The notes: generated from the letters alone by a model not told the origin. A stretch of 64,000 bases of DNA from Laceyella sacchari (GCF_004343255.1 NZ_SMDD01000003.1:582127-646126); one strand, 5' to 3'. Shown: positions 1 through 7,694, counted from the stretch's first letter. Translations and numbers: made by a program.

Positions 1-715
1 GCACCAACGGCGGAAACTCTTCGGGTCGATTGACCCCTTTCAGCCGCGAATGGATGGGAGCGTCCTCCCCTTCCGGGATGTTAAAACGGCGGCGGAATTC
101 GTCATCCATCTGCCACGACGACGAGCCCATTGGCGCAGACGCTTGGGCCCCTTGTCCTAACTGAATTTCAATGGCATCGAGTTGCGAGAGGGATTCATGG
201 TCATTCATCCATCCTCCCCGGTTGTATTGGCCGATAAAATACCGGGCCTCGCGTCGCTCTTCAGGCACCAGAGGCGCTTCCCCCGAGTTGGTCGCCGTGC
301 CGGCCATGCTCGCGCCCCGCGCCAACGCCTGTTTCGCTTTTAATCCTAATGCCCCGCCGTAAGACATACCCGAAATCAAAATGGGAATTTCCAGCGTGAG
401 CGGCTTTTTCGCTTTGGGGCCGATCGTCACGCCCGTCTGTACGCGCACCCCGTCTTGCGTGGGCATACGGTACAGATGAACGGGGTTGAACATCAATTGC
501 TCCCACTGTGATAAAACGATAGGGCTACCCAATGGCCGAGGGATCGGTTTGCCTGATTCCGCTCGCATCGCCGCTTCTACAATTGCACGCAATGTCAGTT
601 TTTGCGTAATCGTCACATAAGAAAACAAGTTCTCGGTATAAGGGTCTTGCATCATCCGGTTCATCACTGCATCCGCCACAGTATTGATGATGCGGTGTAC
701 AATGCGAGTCAACAT
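1..715 (-). CDS. FMN-binding glutamate synthase family protein (partial, 3' end outside window)
   Basis: The N-terminal 238 residues are visible and the gene runs off the left edge. The segment SGMSYGGALGLKAKQAL, followed by GTATNSGEAPLVPEE and YFIGQYNRGGW, is the signature of the GltB central/FMN-binding domain found in stand-alone glutamate-synthase-like proteins. Known members are TIM-barrel flavoproteins, but the substrate of the stand-alone Bacillales versions is not settled. The ATG at 715 follows an AAAGGAG box that overlaps the stop of the upstream coat gene (721), so the two are probably co-translated. Position directly behind CotF-like spore genes suggests a spore-associated role; this is inference from context. 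Confidence 0.85.
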   Translation of the reverse strand, partial: MLTRIVHRIINTVADAVMNRMMQDPYTENLFSYVTITQKLTLRAIVEAAMRAESGKPIPRPLGSPIVLSQWEQLMFNPVHLYRMPTQDGVRVQTGVTIGPKAKKPLTLEIPILISGMSYGGALGLKAKQALARGASMAGTATNSGEAPLVPEERREARYFIGQYNRGGWMNDHESLSQLDAIEIQLGQGAQASAPMGSSSWQMDDEFRRRFNIPEGEDAPIHSRLKGVNRPEEFPPLV

Positions 716-720
716 AACGC

Positions 721-1008
721 TTACTCCTTTGCCGCCAATTCGGGATGGCGCTCCAGCTGTTGTTCCCAGTGAATAATGGCGCTCTCAATCGGTTGCTGCC
801 CCGCCGTCGTCAACGTCAACCAACCCCGTTGTTCCATTTCGTTAAACAACTTGGTCTGAACCCGGTTCACTTCGTATAAACACTGTTCAAGCGTTTGCCG
901 CAACTCCTCGTTCGCGCTGATGTGCTGTGCTTGCAGATAGTGCTGGCTCAATGTCCGCTCTGTGGTCAAAAGGTCGCGAATCATGTCTCGCATCACCCAT
1001 TCCATCAT
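721..1008 (-). CDS. CotF-like spore coat protein
   Basis: A 95-residue, almost entirely helical protein (MMEWVMRDMIRDLLTTERTL at the start) with the paired-helix, ferritin-like pattern of the Coat F family, which makes up part of the outer layers of Bacillus spores. An ATG at 1014 touches the AGGAGG box (1015-1020), so the ATG at 1008, six bases away, is the better start. Its stop lies five bases before the start of the FMN-binding glutamate-synthase-like gene, and the small coat-like gene at 1051 lies just upstream, so these three form one spore operon. The family call rests on pattern recognition only. Confidence 0.7.
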   Translation of the reverse strand: MMEWVMRDMIRDLLTTERTLSQHYLQAQHISANEELRQTLEQCLYEVNRVQTKLFNEMEQRGWLTLTTAGQQPIESAIIHWEQQLERHPELAAKE

Positions 1009-1050
1009 CGACATCCTCCTTGTAAGATAACTTCATTTTCACTTGACCTT

Positions 1051-1266
1051 TCAATGTTGCATCCGCGTTTGTCCGCTATGGTTGCGCAATTGGTCGATTA
1101 ATTGTTGCAGATGCTGCTTGTGCATTGTTAAAGCCTCGGTCAGCAATGGCTCCCATTCCGTCTCGTTCCCTTCATTGATGGCCGCTTGCGTTTTCTTGAT
1201 CGACAATGCCTCCAACTCCAGCAGTTCCTCCAATTTCAACAATTCCTCTTGTGTGAGTTGCTCCAT
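1051..1266 (-). CDS. Small helical spore-coat-associated protein
   Basis: A 71-residue acidic helical protein opening MEQLTQEELLKLEELLELEA and ending near a His-rich tail. The N-terminal half is a Leu/Glu heptad-like helix and the C-terminal half a second helix, as in short companions of CotF proteins. It has a good TAAGGAGG box spaced for the ATG at 1266. It sits 42 bases upstream of the CotF-like gene in the same direction. A specific function cannot be named; a coat-assembly role is inferred from its neighbours. Confidence 0.6.
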   Translation of the reverse strand: MEQLTQEELLKLEELLELEALSIKKTQAAINEGNETEWEPLLTEALTMHKQHLQQLIDQLRNHSGQTRMQH

Positions 1267-1360
1267 CTGTTACCCTCCTTATGCCGGCATAACTCAACTT
1301 TTATCAATCGCTCTGCTTATCAATTAGTATGGATATTTCCTCTTCATCTTATGTGCAACA

Positions 1361-1381
1361 AAAAAAGCCCCGCAGGGCTTT
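1361..1381 (-). terminator. Intrinsic terminator of the 1394-1678 gene
   Basis: A 7-bp perfect stem (AAAGCCC / GGGCTTT, 4-base loop) is followed on the minus strand by seven T residues, twelve bases after the stop codon at 1394. Confidence 0.85.
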
Positions 1382-1393
1382 ATCTGATGGTAA

Positions 1394-1678
1394 TCATTTT
1401 TTTCTCGGTAAGCGCTGTTTGCCTTGCAAAATGTCCAAACCCAGCGCGGGATTGGATTGCACCTGGTCGGCAAATCGCTGAAGCTGGCCCATGTCGACGT
1501 CGGCTTGCGTCACTTTCATCAGATATTCCAACACCGCGTTCATGCCACCTTTATCAAAAGCCTCTTTGGCGCCGTCCATGATTTTGCTCAACTGCTCTTC
1601 AGTCAACACCTTGCGCCCCATGATCGTATTGATCATCTGCGCCAACTCTTTCATAGAAAACTCGTTGTTACGTGGCAT
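1394..1678 (-). CDS. Hypothetical protein, 94 aa, helical
   Basis: I do not recognise the family. The product (MPRNNEFSMKELAQMINTIM at the start) is soluble and helical, with a short basic C-terminus (LPRKK) and no cysteine or signal peptide. An ATG at 1687 lies only two bases from the AGGAGG box (1690-1695), so the ATG at 1678, eleven bases away, is preferred. It is a single-gene transcription unit ended by the terminator at 1361-1381. Its place among spore genes suggests, without proof, sporulation expression. Confidence 0.6.
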   Translation of the reverse strand: MPRNNEFSMKELAQMINTIMGRKVLTEEQLSKIMDGAKEAFDKGGMNAVLEYLMKVTQADVDMGQLQRFADQVQSNPALGLDILQGKQRLPRKK

Positions 1679-1869
1679 CTCAATCATTCCCTCCTGTTTG
1701 CGCACTCGTTACACCATATGCCACGTTTGCCCATCCCGTCCCGGGCATATGCCCAAATCAGCGCGCCCATGCCGTGGAAAATGGACGGATCACCTATCAC
1801 TTCCAACCGTCGTGCCGTATATAAAGTTGATAGTACGTTTCTATATCTCAGCGAGAAAGGATGGCTCGC

Positions 1870-2004
1870 ATGACTTACGCATTGAAACATTGCCGCGCCT
1901 ATTATGCGGCGCCCCCCGACCGCCTCCATCCGTGGCAGTGCCTGTTGCTCTTTCTTTTGATTATTCCCACCATTTTTGTTTTCGTTGAAAGCTTGTGCTT
2001 CTAG
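1870..2004 (+). CDS. Possible divergent YjcZ-type small membrane protein
   Basis: A 44-residue reading frame whose C-terminal 27 residues (WQCLLLFLLIIPTIFVFVES) align with the WRQLLIFLLVIATIFVFV core of the three tandem small genes that follow at 2152, 2326 and 2484. Its N-terminus is basic and lacks the MSGYYGGFGW head. The ATG at 1870 is nine bases from an AAAGG box; an in-frame ATG at 1861 is too close. Either a diverged fourth paralogue or a fusion of the conserved core to another head. No longer gene on either strand explains the interval 1706-2150. Confidence 0.4.
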   Translation: MTYALKHCRAYYAAPPDRLHPWQCLLLFLLIIPTIFVFVESLCF

Positions 2005-2151
2005 ACGGAATCCCATTTTACCGCAATCTGGACATCCGCCTTTCCCACCGTTTGCACTGGGGCATAGAGTAAATCAACTGCTGATGAAAGTTTAAAGACT
2101 TTTATCAACCACTCTTTCATTCAGCTAAATCAGATCAAAGGAGGAATCGCT

Positions 2152-2271
2152 ATGAGCGGTTATTATGGTGGCTTTGGCTGGAGACAGCTTCTTATCTTCC
2201 TGTTGGTGATTGCGACGATCTTCGTCTTCGTCGGATGCGGATTCAGCTATAAAGGCGGCGGTTACTGCTAA
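2152..2271 (+). CDS. YjcZ family sporulation-type small protein (copy 1 of 3)
   Basis: A 39-residue protein with a Gly/Tyr-rich head (MSGYYGGFGW), one hydrophobic helix (LLIFLLVIATIFVFV) and a short Gly/Cys tail (GCGFSYKGGGYC). This is the layout of YjcZ-like proteins, tiny hydrophobic proteins made in sporulating Bacillales and thought to sit in spore layers or membranes. The start has an excellent AAGGAGG box eight bases upstream. It differs from copies 2 and 3 only in the tail, which is three residues longer. Confidence 0.8.
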   Translation: MSGYYGGFGWRQLLIFLLVIATIFVFVGCGFSYKGGGYC

Positions 2272-2325
2272 GCTATGTAACTTCGCTTGCAACAGGCCGC
2301 ATCTCTCCTGAAAGGGGGTGTAATC

Positions 2326-2436
2326 ATGAGCGGATATTACGGCGGTTTTGGTTGGAGACAGCTCTTGATCTTCCTGTTGGTTATCGCGACCATCTTCGTG
2401 TTTGTGGCTGGTTGCCATGGCAGAGGATATTGCTAA
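2326..2436 (+). CDS. YjcZ family sporulation-type small protein (copy 2 of 3)
   Basis: A 36-residue protein identical to copy 1 through residue 27 (MSGYYGGFGWRQLLIF then LLVIATIFVFV), ending AGCHGRGYC. It has an AAAGGGGGTG box upstream of the ATG. Relative to copy 3 it differs by a single residue (His for Phe in the tail), yet the DNA carries several silent changes, so the protein sequence is under selection. Confidence 0.8.
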   Translation: MSGYYGGFGWRQLLIFLLVIATIFVFVAGCHGRGYC

Positions 2437-2483
2437 GCTGACGGCAGTGATGACCACATGACCCATCCAAAGGAGGGGTTCTC

Positions 2484-2594
2484 ATGAGCGGATACTACGG
2501 CGGTTTTGGCTGGAGACAGCTCTTGATCTTCCTGTTGGTGATCGCAACCATCTTTGTGTTTGTGGCTGGTTGCTTTGGCAGAGGATATTGCTAA
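2484..2594 (+). CDS. YjcZ family sporulation-type small protein (copy 3 of 3)
   Basis: A 36-residue protein with the same head and membrane helix as copies 1 and 2 and tail AGCFGRGYC. The AAAGGAGGGG box is well placed. It is the last gene of the tandem array; the strong hairpin at 2677-2700 follows 83 bases downstream. The conserved Cys near the helix end and the terminal Tyr-Cys are shared by all three copies. Confidence 0.8.
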   Translation: MSGYYGGFGWRQLLIFLLVIATIFVFVAGCFGRGYC

Positions 2595-2676
2595 AGCATC
2601 TTTGTCGGCAGATGCTTCCCAAATAAAATATGCCTAAGCCTCCACCTCCAAAGCGTTGGTGGCCAGGATTGATAAA

Positions 2677-2700
2677 AGCGCCCTCTAATCAGAGGGCGCT
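2677..2700. terminator. Bidirectional terminator between YjcZ array and reductase pseudogene
   Basis: Perfect 10-bp inverted repeat AGCGCCCTCT / AGAGGGCGCT with a 4-base loop, between two convergent units. T-rich sequence follows on both strands, only moderately so on the plus strand. Confidence 0.75.
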
Positions 2701-2705
2701 CTTCA

Positions 2706-3905
2706 TTATCTGCGCAAACGCACATAGGCGCGTATCCCTTTGTCCACCCAGTCCCCCCACCAAACGGGCAACGAATGGAACAAACTTGTCCGCTTTTGTT
2801 GCAACAACTGATGAAAGCGCTCTGGACGATCTACATATACACGGTTCCGCTTGGCTTGGCGCAATGCCTCCACCGGGCCGTCCACTTCCGTCCCTACCGC
2901 ATGGATTCCTGCAATCTCCCCATCTCGGCGAGTGATCAGCTTGATGAGGCCCGTCATTCGCTGCTCACGCCATACCTGAGCACCATCATCCACTTGCTGC
3001 ACTTGTTCCTCACTCATCCCCACTGCCACTAAGGGGGGATCAGTCTTGACGATTCGGGGAGCAATGGAGTAATCGATTCGGTGCTTGGTGCCCAAAAGGG
3101 CATTCATCGTCACACGCCTGACTTCTTCCAGCCAAACACCACAATCGGGACGCCCATGGACTAGCGTCCCAACAGCATAAATATGGGAGCAGGAAGTCCG
3201 CATCCACGAGTCCGTAACCACCCCTCCCTCTTTGTAGGTCAACCCCAATTCCGCCAATCACAGACTGGACACTTGGGGTAAAGACACATCCGCCGATACG
3301 ATTTCATCCGTTTCCAAGGCTTCAACCAAACCGTCAAACTGCAACTGGATGATCTTTTTGTTAGCGCGTTGCACCACTTTCACCACTTGGGTGTGGCACC
3401 GCACTCTGACTCCTTCTTGCCGCAACGATGCTTCCAAAATGGACAGGCACTCCGGATCATAGTCTGGCAACAAGCGGGCTCCTGTTTCGACCACCGTCAC
3501 CTGGGCCCCTTGACGGGCAAGAGCTTGGGCCCATTCGATTCCATGCTCCGTTCCGCCCAGCACAACCCATTTTTTGGTTGGCGGCTGCCTCCAACCGGGC
3601 TCTTCTGCCACTTCCCCGGTTGTGGCTACACTTGCGGGCTCCGGAACCTCCCGGACGTGTTCCAAAGCGATGATGAATGCCTTAGCCGCTAATCGCACCT
3701 GTCCAGCCACTTCTACTTCATGTTCTGTAAGAAAGCGCACATTCCCCTTGTACACATCCACCATGCCCTCGTAGGCGAAAAAGTCCTCTTCTCCCTCGCC
3801 GCCCGGGTCCAGCAAAGCCACATGGGCACCCCAGGTGGCCGCTTGGCCGGCAATGACTGAGCCCAATCTTCCGCCACCAATCACAATGAGTTGATATCGC
3901 TTCAT
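2706..3905 (-). pseudogene. NAD(P)/FAD-dependent disulfide-oxidoreductase-like gene interrupted by in-frame TGA
   Basis: Reading from the ATG at 3905 (AAAGGGA box nine bases away), the product begins MKRYQLIVIGGGRLGSVIAG, an FAD-binding Rossmann motif. It has a second NAD-type motif (VVLGGTEHGIEWAQALARQG) and a C-terminal dimerisation-like half (residues after TSCSHIYAVGTL). That is the mercuric-reductase/dihydrolipoamide-dehydrogenase layout. A TGA at 3258-3260 interrupts the frame just before LAELGLTYKEGGVV; both halves stay in the same frame and retain family-like sequence, so one point mutation explains the break. The usual redox CxxxxC after the first domain is also missing, and that region is shortened. 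The gene is most likely dead, or a diverged reductase lacking the disulfide. Confidence 0.75.
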
Positions 3906-3984
3906 TTCTTTCGTCCCTTTCATCCAGCCTCGCCCTTTCATTTTAAAACGCTATCAAATCATTTGTGAAGAAAAGGACGAAACA

Positions 3985-4013
3985 AAAACGAGCCACGGGA
4001 AATTCCTGGCTCG
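3985..4013 (-). terminator. Intrinsic terminator downstream of the 4014-4256 gene
   Basis: Stem CGAGCCA / TGGCTCG with an 11-base loop begins directly after the stop codon at 4014; on the minus strand it is followed by five T residues. Confidence 0.8.
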
Positions 4014-4256
4014 CTAAATTTCATGATAAGGCGCAACCGATTGGATCAAGCATTTACTTTGGTCTTTGCCAAGCAGATGGAGCAACATGTGATATTGTTC
4101 AATCAACATCACTTCAAAAAAACGCAAATCTTGTTTTAATTTGCGATTTTCCTGGGCCAACCGTTTCATTTGTTGCCCCATCTGTTCCACTTGCTCTTCC
4201 AGTTGGGATATGCGGACATGGCTGAGTTCACGGGCGGACTTGCTTGGATTAGGCAA
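4014..4256 (-). CDS. Short coiled-coil hypothetical protein
   Basis: An 80-residue protein made mostly of one predicted coiled coil (ISQLEEQVEQMGQQMKRLAQ onward) followed by a short hydrophobic-aromatic segment. Start choice: TTG at 4256 has an AGAGGTGG box six bases upstream, whereas the ATG at 4280 has none. It lies 40 bases downstream of the RsfA-type regulator, which also ends in a coiled coil, so the two may be co-transcribed and could interact. Function unknown. Confidence 0.55.
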   Translation of the reverse strand: MPNPSKSARELSHVRISQLEEQVEQMGQQMKRLAQENRKLKQDLRFFEVMLIEQYHMLLHLLGKDQSKCLIQSVAPYHEI

Positions 4257-4296
4257 TATTCGCCACCTCTTTCTCCCCATTGGCTGCTACTTTATC

Positions 4297-4860
4297 TTAT
4301 GATGATTCCCCTATTCCGCTATCCGCATTTACCTGTTGTGCTTCCTCATTTTTAATGACAAGCTCTGGTAGCTCCGCTTGTTTTCTTATCGATTGCAACA
4401 TCCGCAAAAGATCTTGGTATTTGTCTTTCACTTCGTTTTCATACCAATCGTAGGATTTCCGCTCTTCTTTTAGTTTGCTATTCTCCGATTCAAGCTCGCG
4501 CAAGGCTTTCTCCGCGTCAGCCAACTGTTTGGTCAACCGTTTGACCTCATCCTTGGCCCGGCGTCCTTCCCGATCCAGCTCTTTGATGAGCGGAATCACT
4601 TGCGTTAACGACTCCAATTGATCCCCTTTTTTCTTTTTTAATTGTCTATACACACGCTTTTTCTTCGCGTCGGCATAGGCCTTCAAGTCTTGTTGCCTAA
4701 GCACGGCGTTCCAGCGAAAACCGCAGGCTCCTGGTGTTCGGTTCAATTTGCGGCCTACTTCCTCAAACGCTTCGATCTGCGTTTTGCCACTTTCGATTGC
4801 CGTTAACGCAAACTCACGCAACAGTTGGTCTTCCTCTTCTGTCCAGCGACGCCCTTTCAT
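4297..4860 (-). CDS. RsfA family prespore-type transcription factor
   Basis: A 187-residue protein with an N-terminal Myb/SANT-like domain (residues 1-50, MKGRRWTEEEDQLLREFALT and a later GFRWNAVLR segment) joined to a long coiled coil (about residues 70-150). RsfA is a sigma-F-dependent regulator of prespore genes in Bacillus, and this head-plus-coiled-coil architecture is typical of its family. A GGGAGGGG box precedes the ATG at 4860. The downstream coiled-coil gene at 4014 is in the same direction. Sporulation role follows from family membership. Confidence 0.85.
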   Translation of the reverse strand: MKGRRWTEEEDQLLREFALTAIESGKTQIEAFEEVGRKLNRTPGACGFRWNAVLRQQDLKAYADAKKKRVYRQLKKKKGDQLESLTQVIPLIKELDREGRRAKDEVKRLTKQLADAEKALRELESENSKLKEERKSYDWYENEVKDKYQDLLRMLQSIRKQAELPELVIKNEEAQQVNADSGIGESS

Positions 4861-4953
4861 ATCTATTCTGCCCCTCCCCTCACTTTCATCCTGTGAACAA
4901 TATTTTTCTATATATATTATGTAGTCTGGAAGGGAGGATATTATGTTTCAAAC

Positions 4954-5334
4954 TTAAAATCCCATCTCATGCAACCGAGGGAGTGGCCCAACGGGAATCA
5001 ACAGTTGCTCCAAATCTGGCAACGCCATGACCGCTTGACCTTCCGGCAAACGCTCTAAGCACAAGGCCAGCCACACCAGCAACGCCTCCACATCTACTCC
5101 GTCGCGTTCAGGGCGGAAAGGCGACAGATAGCGATAGGCGCTTGTGGCCAATTTACGCGCTCCCCGCACTTTACCACGCTTTAGTTGGTGCATGATCGCC
5201 GCAATCTGGATCAGTCCGTGATAAAAATCATTGTCCCGCTGTGTTTGCCAAAGCTCCTCCAACACTTCATGCGCTTCCCAATATTCTTCGGCGTGATAAT
5301 GGCGGAAGAAACTGAGATAATTGGTGTGGTACAT
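4954..5334 (-). CDS. ypuF: DUF309 domain protein (YpuF-like)
   Basis: A 126-residue helical protein with the DUF309 hallmarks FRHYHAEEYWEAHEVLEELW and FYHGLIQIAAIMHQLKRGK. The family is widespread in Bacillota and cyanobacteria; its biochemical role is not established. An upstream ATG at 5406 would add 24 residues, but the ATG at 5334 has a GGAAAGGGAG box six bases away and gives the usual family length. In B. subtilis ypuF lies in the same neighbourhood as ypuI, whose relative is at 6425 here; the scpAB genes that separate them in Bacillus are absent. Confidence 0.85.
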   Translation of the reverse strand: MYHTNYLSFFRHYHAEEYWEAHEVLEELWQTQRDNDFYHGLIQIAAIMHQLKRGKVRGARKLATSAYRYLSPFRPERDGVDVEALLVWLALCLERLPEGQAVMALPDLEQLLIPVGPLPRLHEMGF

Positions 5335-5462
5335 CGCCAACTCCCTTTCCTCTCTCCAAACGCGCGGGAGACTTCGCTTTTCCCGGCGAAGGAAAATTTC
5401 ATTCATCCGATTTCATTTTATATGAACTTGCCCTATCAAGGAAACCTTGCCTAAAAAAGGCA

Positions 5463-5566
5463 AAGAAAAAAGACCAGGTTCCGTTCCTGGTCACATGAAA
5501 GAGGGTCAAGATTAAGGAGTTAAAAGAAGCGTGGTAGCGTAAGCAAGAAGGTCAACCTTACTTACA
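5463..5566 (-). ncRNA. Candidate small regulatory RNA, about 100 nt
   Basis: No gene occupies 5335-5649. On the minus strand a sigma-A promoter (5573-5601) predicts a start near 5566. The transcript would open with a hairpin (GTAAG ... CTTAC, enclosing AAGG/CCTT), pass through an unpaired pyrimidine-rich stretch, and end in a perfect 7-bp hairpin (GACCAGG / CCTGGTC) followed by T residues at 5463-5471. Promoter, structured 5' end and terminator together are the layout of a bacterial sRNA. It could instead be a leader of the DUF309 gene 130 bases downstream. I do not recognise a known family. Confidence 0.5.
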
Positions 5567-5572
5567 GGAACC

Positions 5573-5601
5573 ATTTTATCACGCTCCGCGAATTTTGTCG
5601 A
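5573..5601 (-). promoter_or_regulatory. Sigma-A promoter for the candidate sRNA
   Basis: Minus strand TCGACA (5/6 match to -35), 17-base spacer, TAAAAT (5/6 match to -10). Confidence 0.6.
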
Positions 5602-5649
5602 TATGGTGTCGAGGGTTGTTTTCAAACTTTTTCAATTTTGCCCTTCTTT

Positions 5650-6369
5650 TCAAATCACCCAACGCTTCCAAAACATAAAGATTTTCGGCGTGTTGGTCGC
5701 TTTCAGCACCTGCGCGAATTGATTTCGCAGCACTTTATTCTTCGGATCGAGGCGCATCGCCATTTTGAGATGCTTGGCCGCTTCCTCATAGCGCTCCATC
5801 TCCATGAACAATCGGGCTTTCCCCAGATGGTAGCGGGGGTGCTCCATATAATATTGTTGCGCCAATTCAAAGTGCAACAGCGCCTGTCCCGTTTTGCCGC
5901 GCAACAAACAAATCTCCGCAATCAAAATATGGCTCAGCGCGTCGGTAGGCTCCAACTCCAGCCCCCGCAACAACAAGTTTTGTGCCATGGTGATACAATC
6001 GGTATGGGTCATCAAATAACGGGCATACTCCCGATACCCCCTGCTGAAGTGGGGAAACCGGTGCAAAATCGCTTGATAAGACCGGCCCGCTTCCGTCAGC
6101 TCCTGTTGGGCTTCCAATATTTGCGCATACAGCAGATGCGCTTCTTTGTGATCTGGTGCGAGGGCGAGCGCGTTTTCCACAGCCTGATGCGCCCGGCTCC
6201 AATATTGCTTTCTGACCTCCAGCACAGCCAACATCAAAAAATACTCCGCTTGAGGCTCCTCCTTGATCATGCGTTCCAGCTTTGCCCGATTGCGGCGGTA
6301 GCTCCCCGATATATACCGCTTCCCTTGTGCCTCCCTTGCGAAATCCAACTCGATAATGGGTCCGGCCAC
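5650..6369 (-). CDS. Tetratricopeptide repeat protein
   Basis: A 239-residue soluble protein made of TPR units. Recognisable helix pairs include YWSRAHQAVENALALAPDHK, TEAGRSYQAILHRFP, ALSHILIAEICLLRGKTGQA and RYEEAAKHLKMAMRLDPKNK. TPR arrays are protein-protein interaction scaffolds, so no reaction can be assigned. The GTG start at 6369 has an AAAGGGGGA box seven bases upstream. It lies 55 bases downstream of the DUF3907 gene in the same direction and likely shares its transcript. Confidence 0.85.
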   Translation of the reverse strand: MAGPIIELDFAREAQGKRYISGSYRRNRAKLERMIKEEPQAEYFLMLAVLEVRKQYWSRAHQAVENALALAPDHKEAHLLYAQILEAQQELTEAGRSYQAILHRFPHFSRGYREYARYLMTHTDCITMAQNLLLRGLELEPTDALSHILIAEICLLRGKTGQALLHFELAQQYYMEHPRYHLGKARLFMEMERYEEAAKHLKMAMRLDPKNKVLRNQFAQVLKATNTPKIFMFWKRWVI

Positions 6370-6424
6370 GTTTCTCTCCCCCTTTATCTAATATAAAATC
6401 CTAAGCGCAGCTACCTGATCGCGA

Positions 6425-6919
6425 TCACAGACGCATGCGGGTCACATCGTCCGTCTCGTAACAGTCCAGCTCATCCCGCAATGTGGTGAATAATCCCGAC
6501 AATGAGAGCGTAACGCGGCGCAACATGGTCGGCGGCGTCTGCCGAAAAATAATGCTGTCACCCCGTGTATAACTATATCGGCTGTTTTCCCAATACACTT
6601 CGTTTTGGGGATGATAGAAGAAATGAACACAAGTATGGGCGATGTTACGCAACGCTTTTTCCGCAAGCTCCTGATGAAAATCAGCACGACGCAACACCCG
6701 GCTTACCTGTTCATAGCCCCGTTCGCAGGCGACACTCAGATAGCGCAAATCATGCAAAAACTCCCGAACGTACGCTTCCTGCTCTTTGGTTGCTGGTGCG
6801 AACTCACTCGTCAGCTGCGGCAAGGCGGTATAATCCAAAAACTCGTTCAGTTGTGTCTTGGCCTCTTTCAAATGTTCCTTCACCAGAATGCACAGCTCTT
6901 TGGTTTGCTCAGCTGGCAC
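6425..6919 (-). CDS. ypuI: YpuI/DUF3907 family protein
   Basis: A 164-residue protein resembling B. subtilis YpuI: an N-terminal helical region, then the conserved stretch HPQNEVYWENSRYSYTRGD and IIFRQTPPTMLR, ending RDELDCYETDDVTRMRL. The function of the family is unknown. Together with the YpuF-like gene at 4954 and the TPR gene it forms a same-strand cluster recalling the Bacillus ypuF-ypuI region. Confidence 0.8.
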   Translation of the reverse strand: MPAEQTKELCILVKEHLKEAKTQLNEFLDYTALPQLTSEFAPATKEQEAYVREFLHDLRYLSVACERGYEQVSRVLRRADFHQELAEKALRNIAHTCVHFFYHPQNEVYWENSRYSYTRGDSIIFRQTPPTMLRRVTLSLSGLFTTLRDELDCYETDDVTRMRL

Positions 6920-7175
6920 GATGAAACAACCCCCTGTTGCGACAAACTACGCCCATGTTAAATTTCCACTTTTAGTATATCATATGGCCCATTTCATTTC
7001 TGCAATCAATTTAGATATTTTAAAAATAAGAAGAGAGAAAAAGACTAGGACCTTAGAAGGAATTCATATAACGAAACAAGAATTTACCGAAACCAAGGCG
7101 TGTCTGATCCTTATGATATGCGTCAACGCGACTTGCCAGACACACCTAGTTTAAATCCCACTGGAGGAATGGCAT

Positions 7176-7649
7176 ATGAACACAGCTTGGCCACCCACCG
7201 ACTTGGCCCAATGGAGCACACAATTCCGCTTCTTCACTCCGATCCAGGTCCGCTTCTCCGATACCGACATGTTGGGGCATATCAATAATGTGAGCTACTT
7301 CAGCTATTTCGAGCATGGCAGGATCGCTTATCTGGAAAAATTGGGTCTGACCCGTTATCTATTGCAGTCCCCGACAGAGCCAGGCGGATATATTGTCACG
7401 GCCAATCTAGAATGCCAATATCTGCGAGAAATTCATTTCGGCAAAGATGTGCGCCTAGGTGTTCGCGTCAGTCGTATTGGAACAAGCAGCTTAGATATTG
7501 AATACGCTTTATTTTTGACAGAGGAAGAAATCATCGCAGCCATCGGACGCGGCACAGTGGTTTATGTCAATCCCGCGACTGGCAAAAGCCAGCCTTTGCC
7601 TGAACAGGCGAAAGAATTGATTCGCTCCTTTGAAAAAGAGCAGCCTTAA
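7176..7649 (+). CDS. Acyl-CoA thioesterase, hotdog fold
   Basis: A 157-residue single hotdog domain. The motif QVRFSDTDMLGHINNVSYFS carries the Asp of the 4-hydroxybenzoyl-CoA thioesterase family, followed by the central helix YFEHGRIAYLEKLG. Family members hydrolyse acyl-CoA or acyl-ACP thioesters in the cytoplasm; the acyl chain accepted cannot be read from sequence. A GGAGG box lies ten bases upstream of the ATG at 7176. It is a lone plus-strand gene. Confidence 0.85.
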   Translation: MNTAWPPTDLAQWSTQFRFFTPIQVRFSDTDMLGHINNVSYFSYFEHGRIAYLEKLGLTRYLLQSPTEPGGYIVTANLECQYLREIHFGKDVRLGVRVSRIGTSSLDIEYALFLTEEEIIAAIGRGTVVYVNPATGKSQPLPEQAKELIRSFEKEQP

Positions 7650-7665
7650 TCCGCCACAACCAACA

Positions 7666-7694
7666 CTCCCCGCACCTTCAAGGCGTGCGGGGAG
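7666..7694. repeat. GC-rich inverted repeat after the thioesterase gene
   Basis: Perfect 10-bp stem CTCCCCGCAC / GTGCGGGGAG around a 9-base loop, seventeen bases after the thioesterase stop. It lacks a T tract on either strand, so it may be a transcript-stabilising or weak terminator hairpin. Confidence 0.6.

Noticed and set aside
1684..2466. Minus-strand reading frames of 110 and 113 codons over the small YjcZ-type genes
   Set aside because: They lack ribosome sites and mirror the tandem repeats; the plus-strand small genes have strong ribosome sites and conserved protein sequence.
3258..3260. TGA in the reductase gene as a selenocysteine codon
   Set aside because: The position is not a redox site in this family and no selenocysteine-insertion hairpin is evident; a nonsense mutation is simpler.
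5565..5572. Antiterminator formed by GGTTCCTG with the sRNA terminator
   Set aside because: The complementary stretch lies mostly upstream of the predicted transcription start, so it would not be in the RNA.
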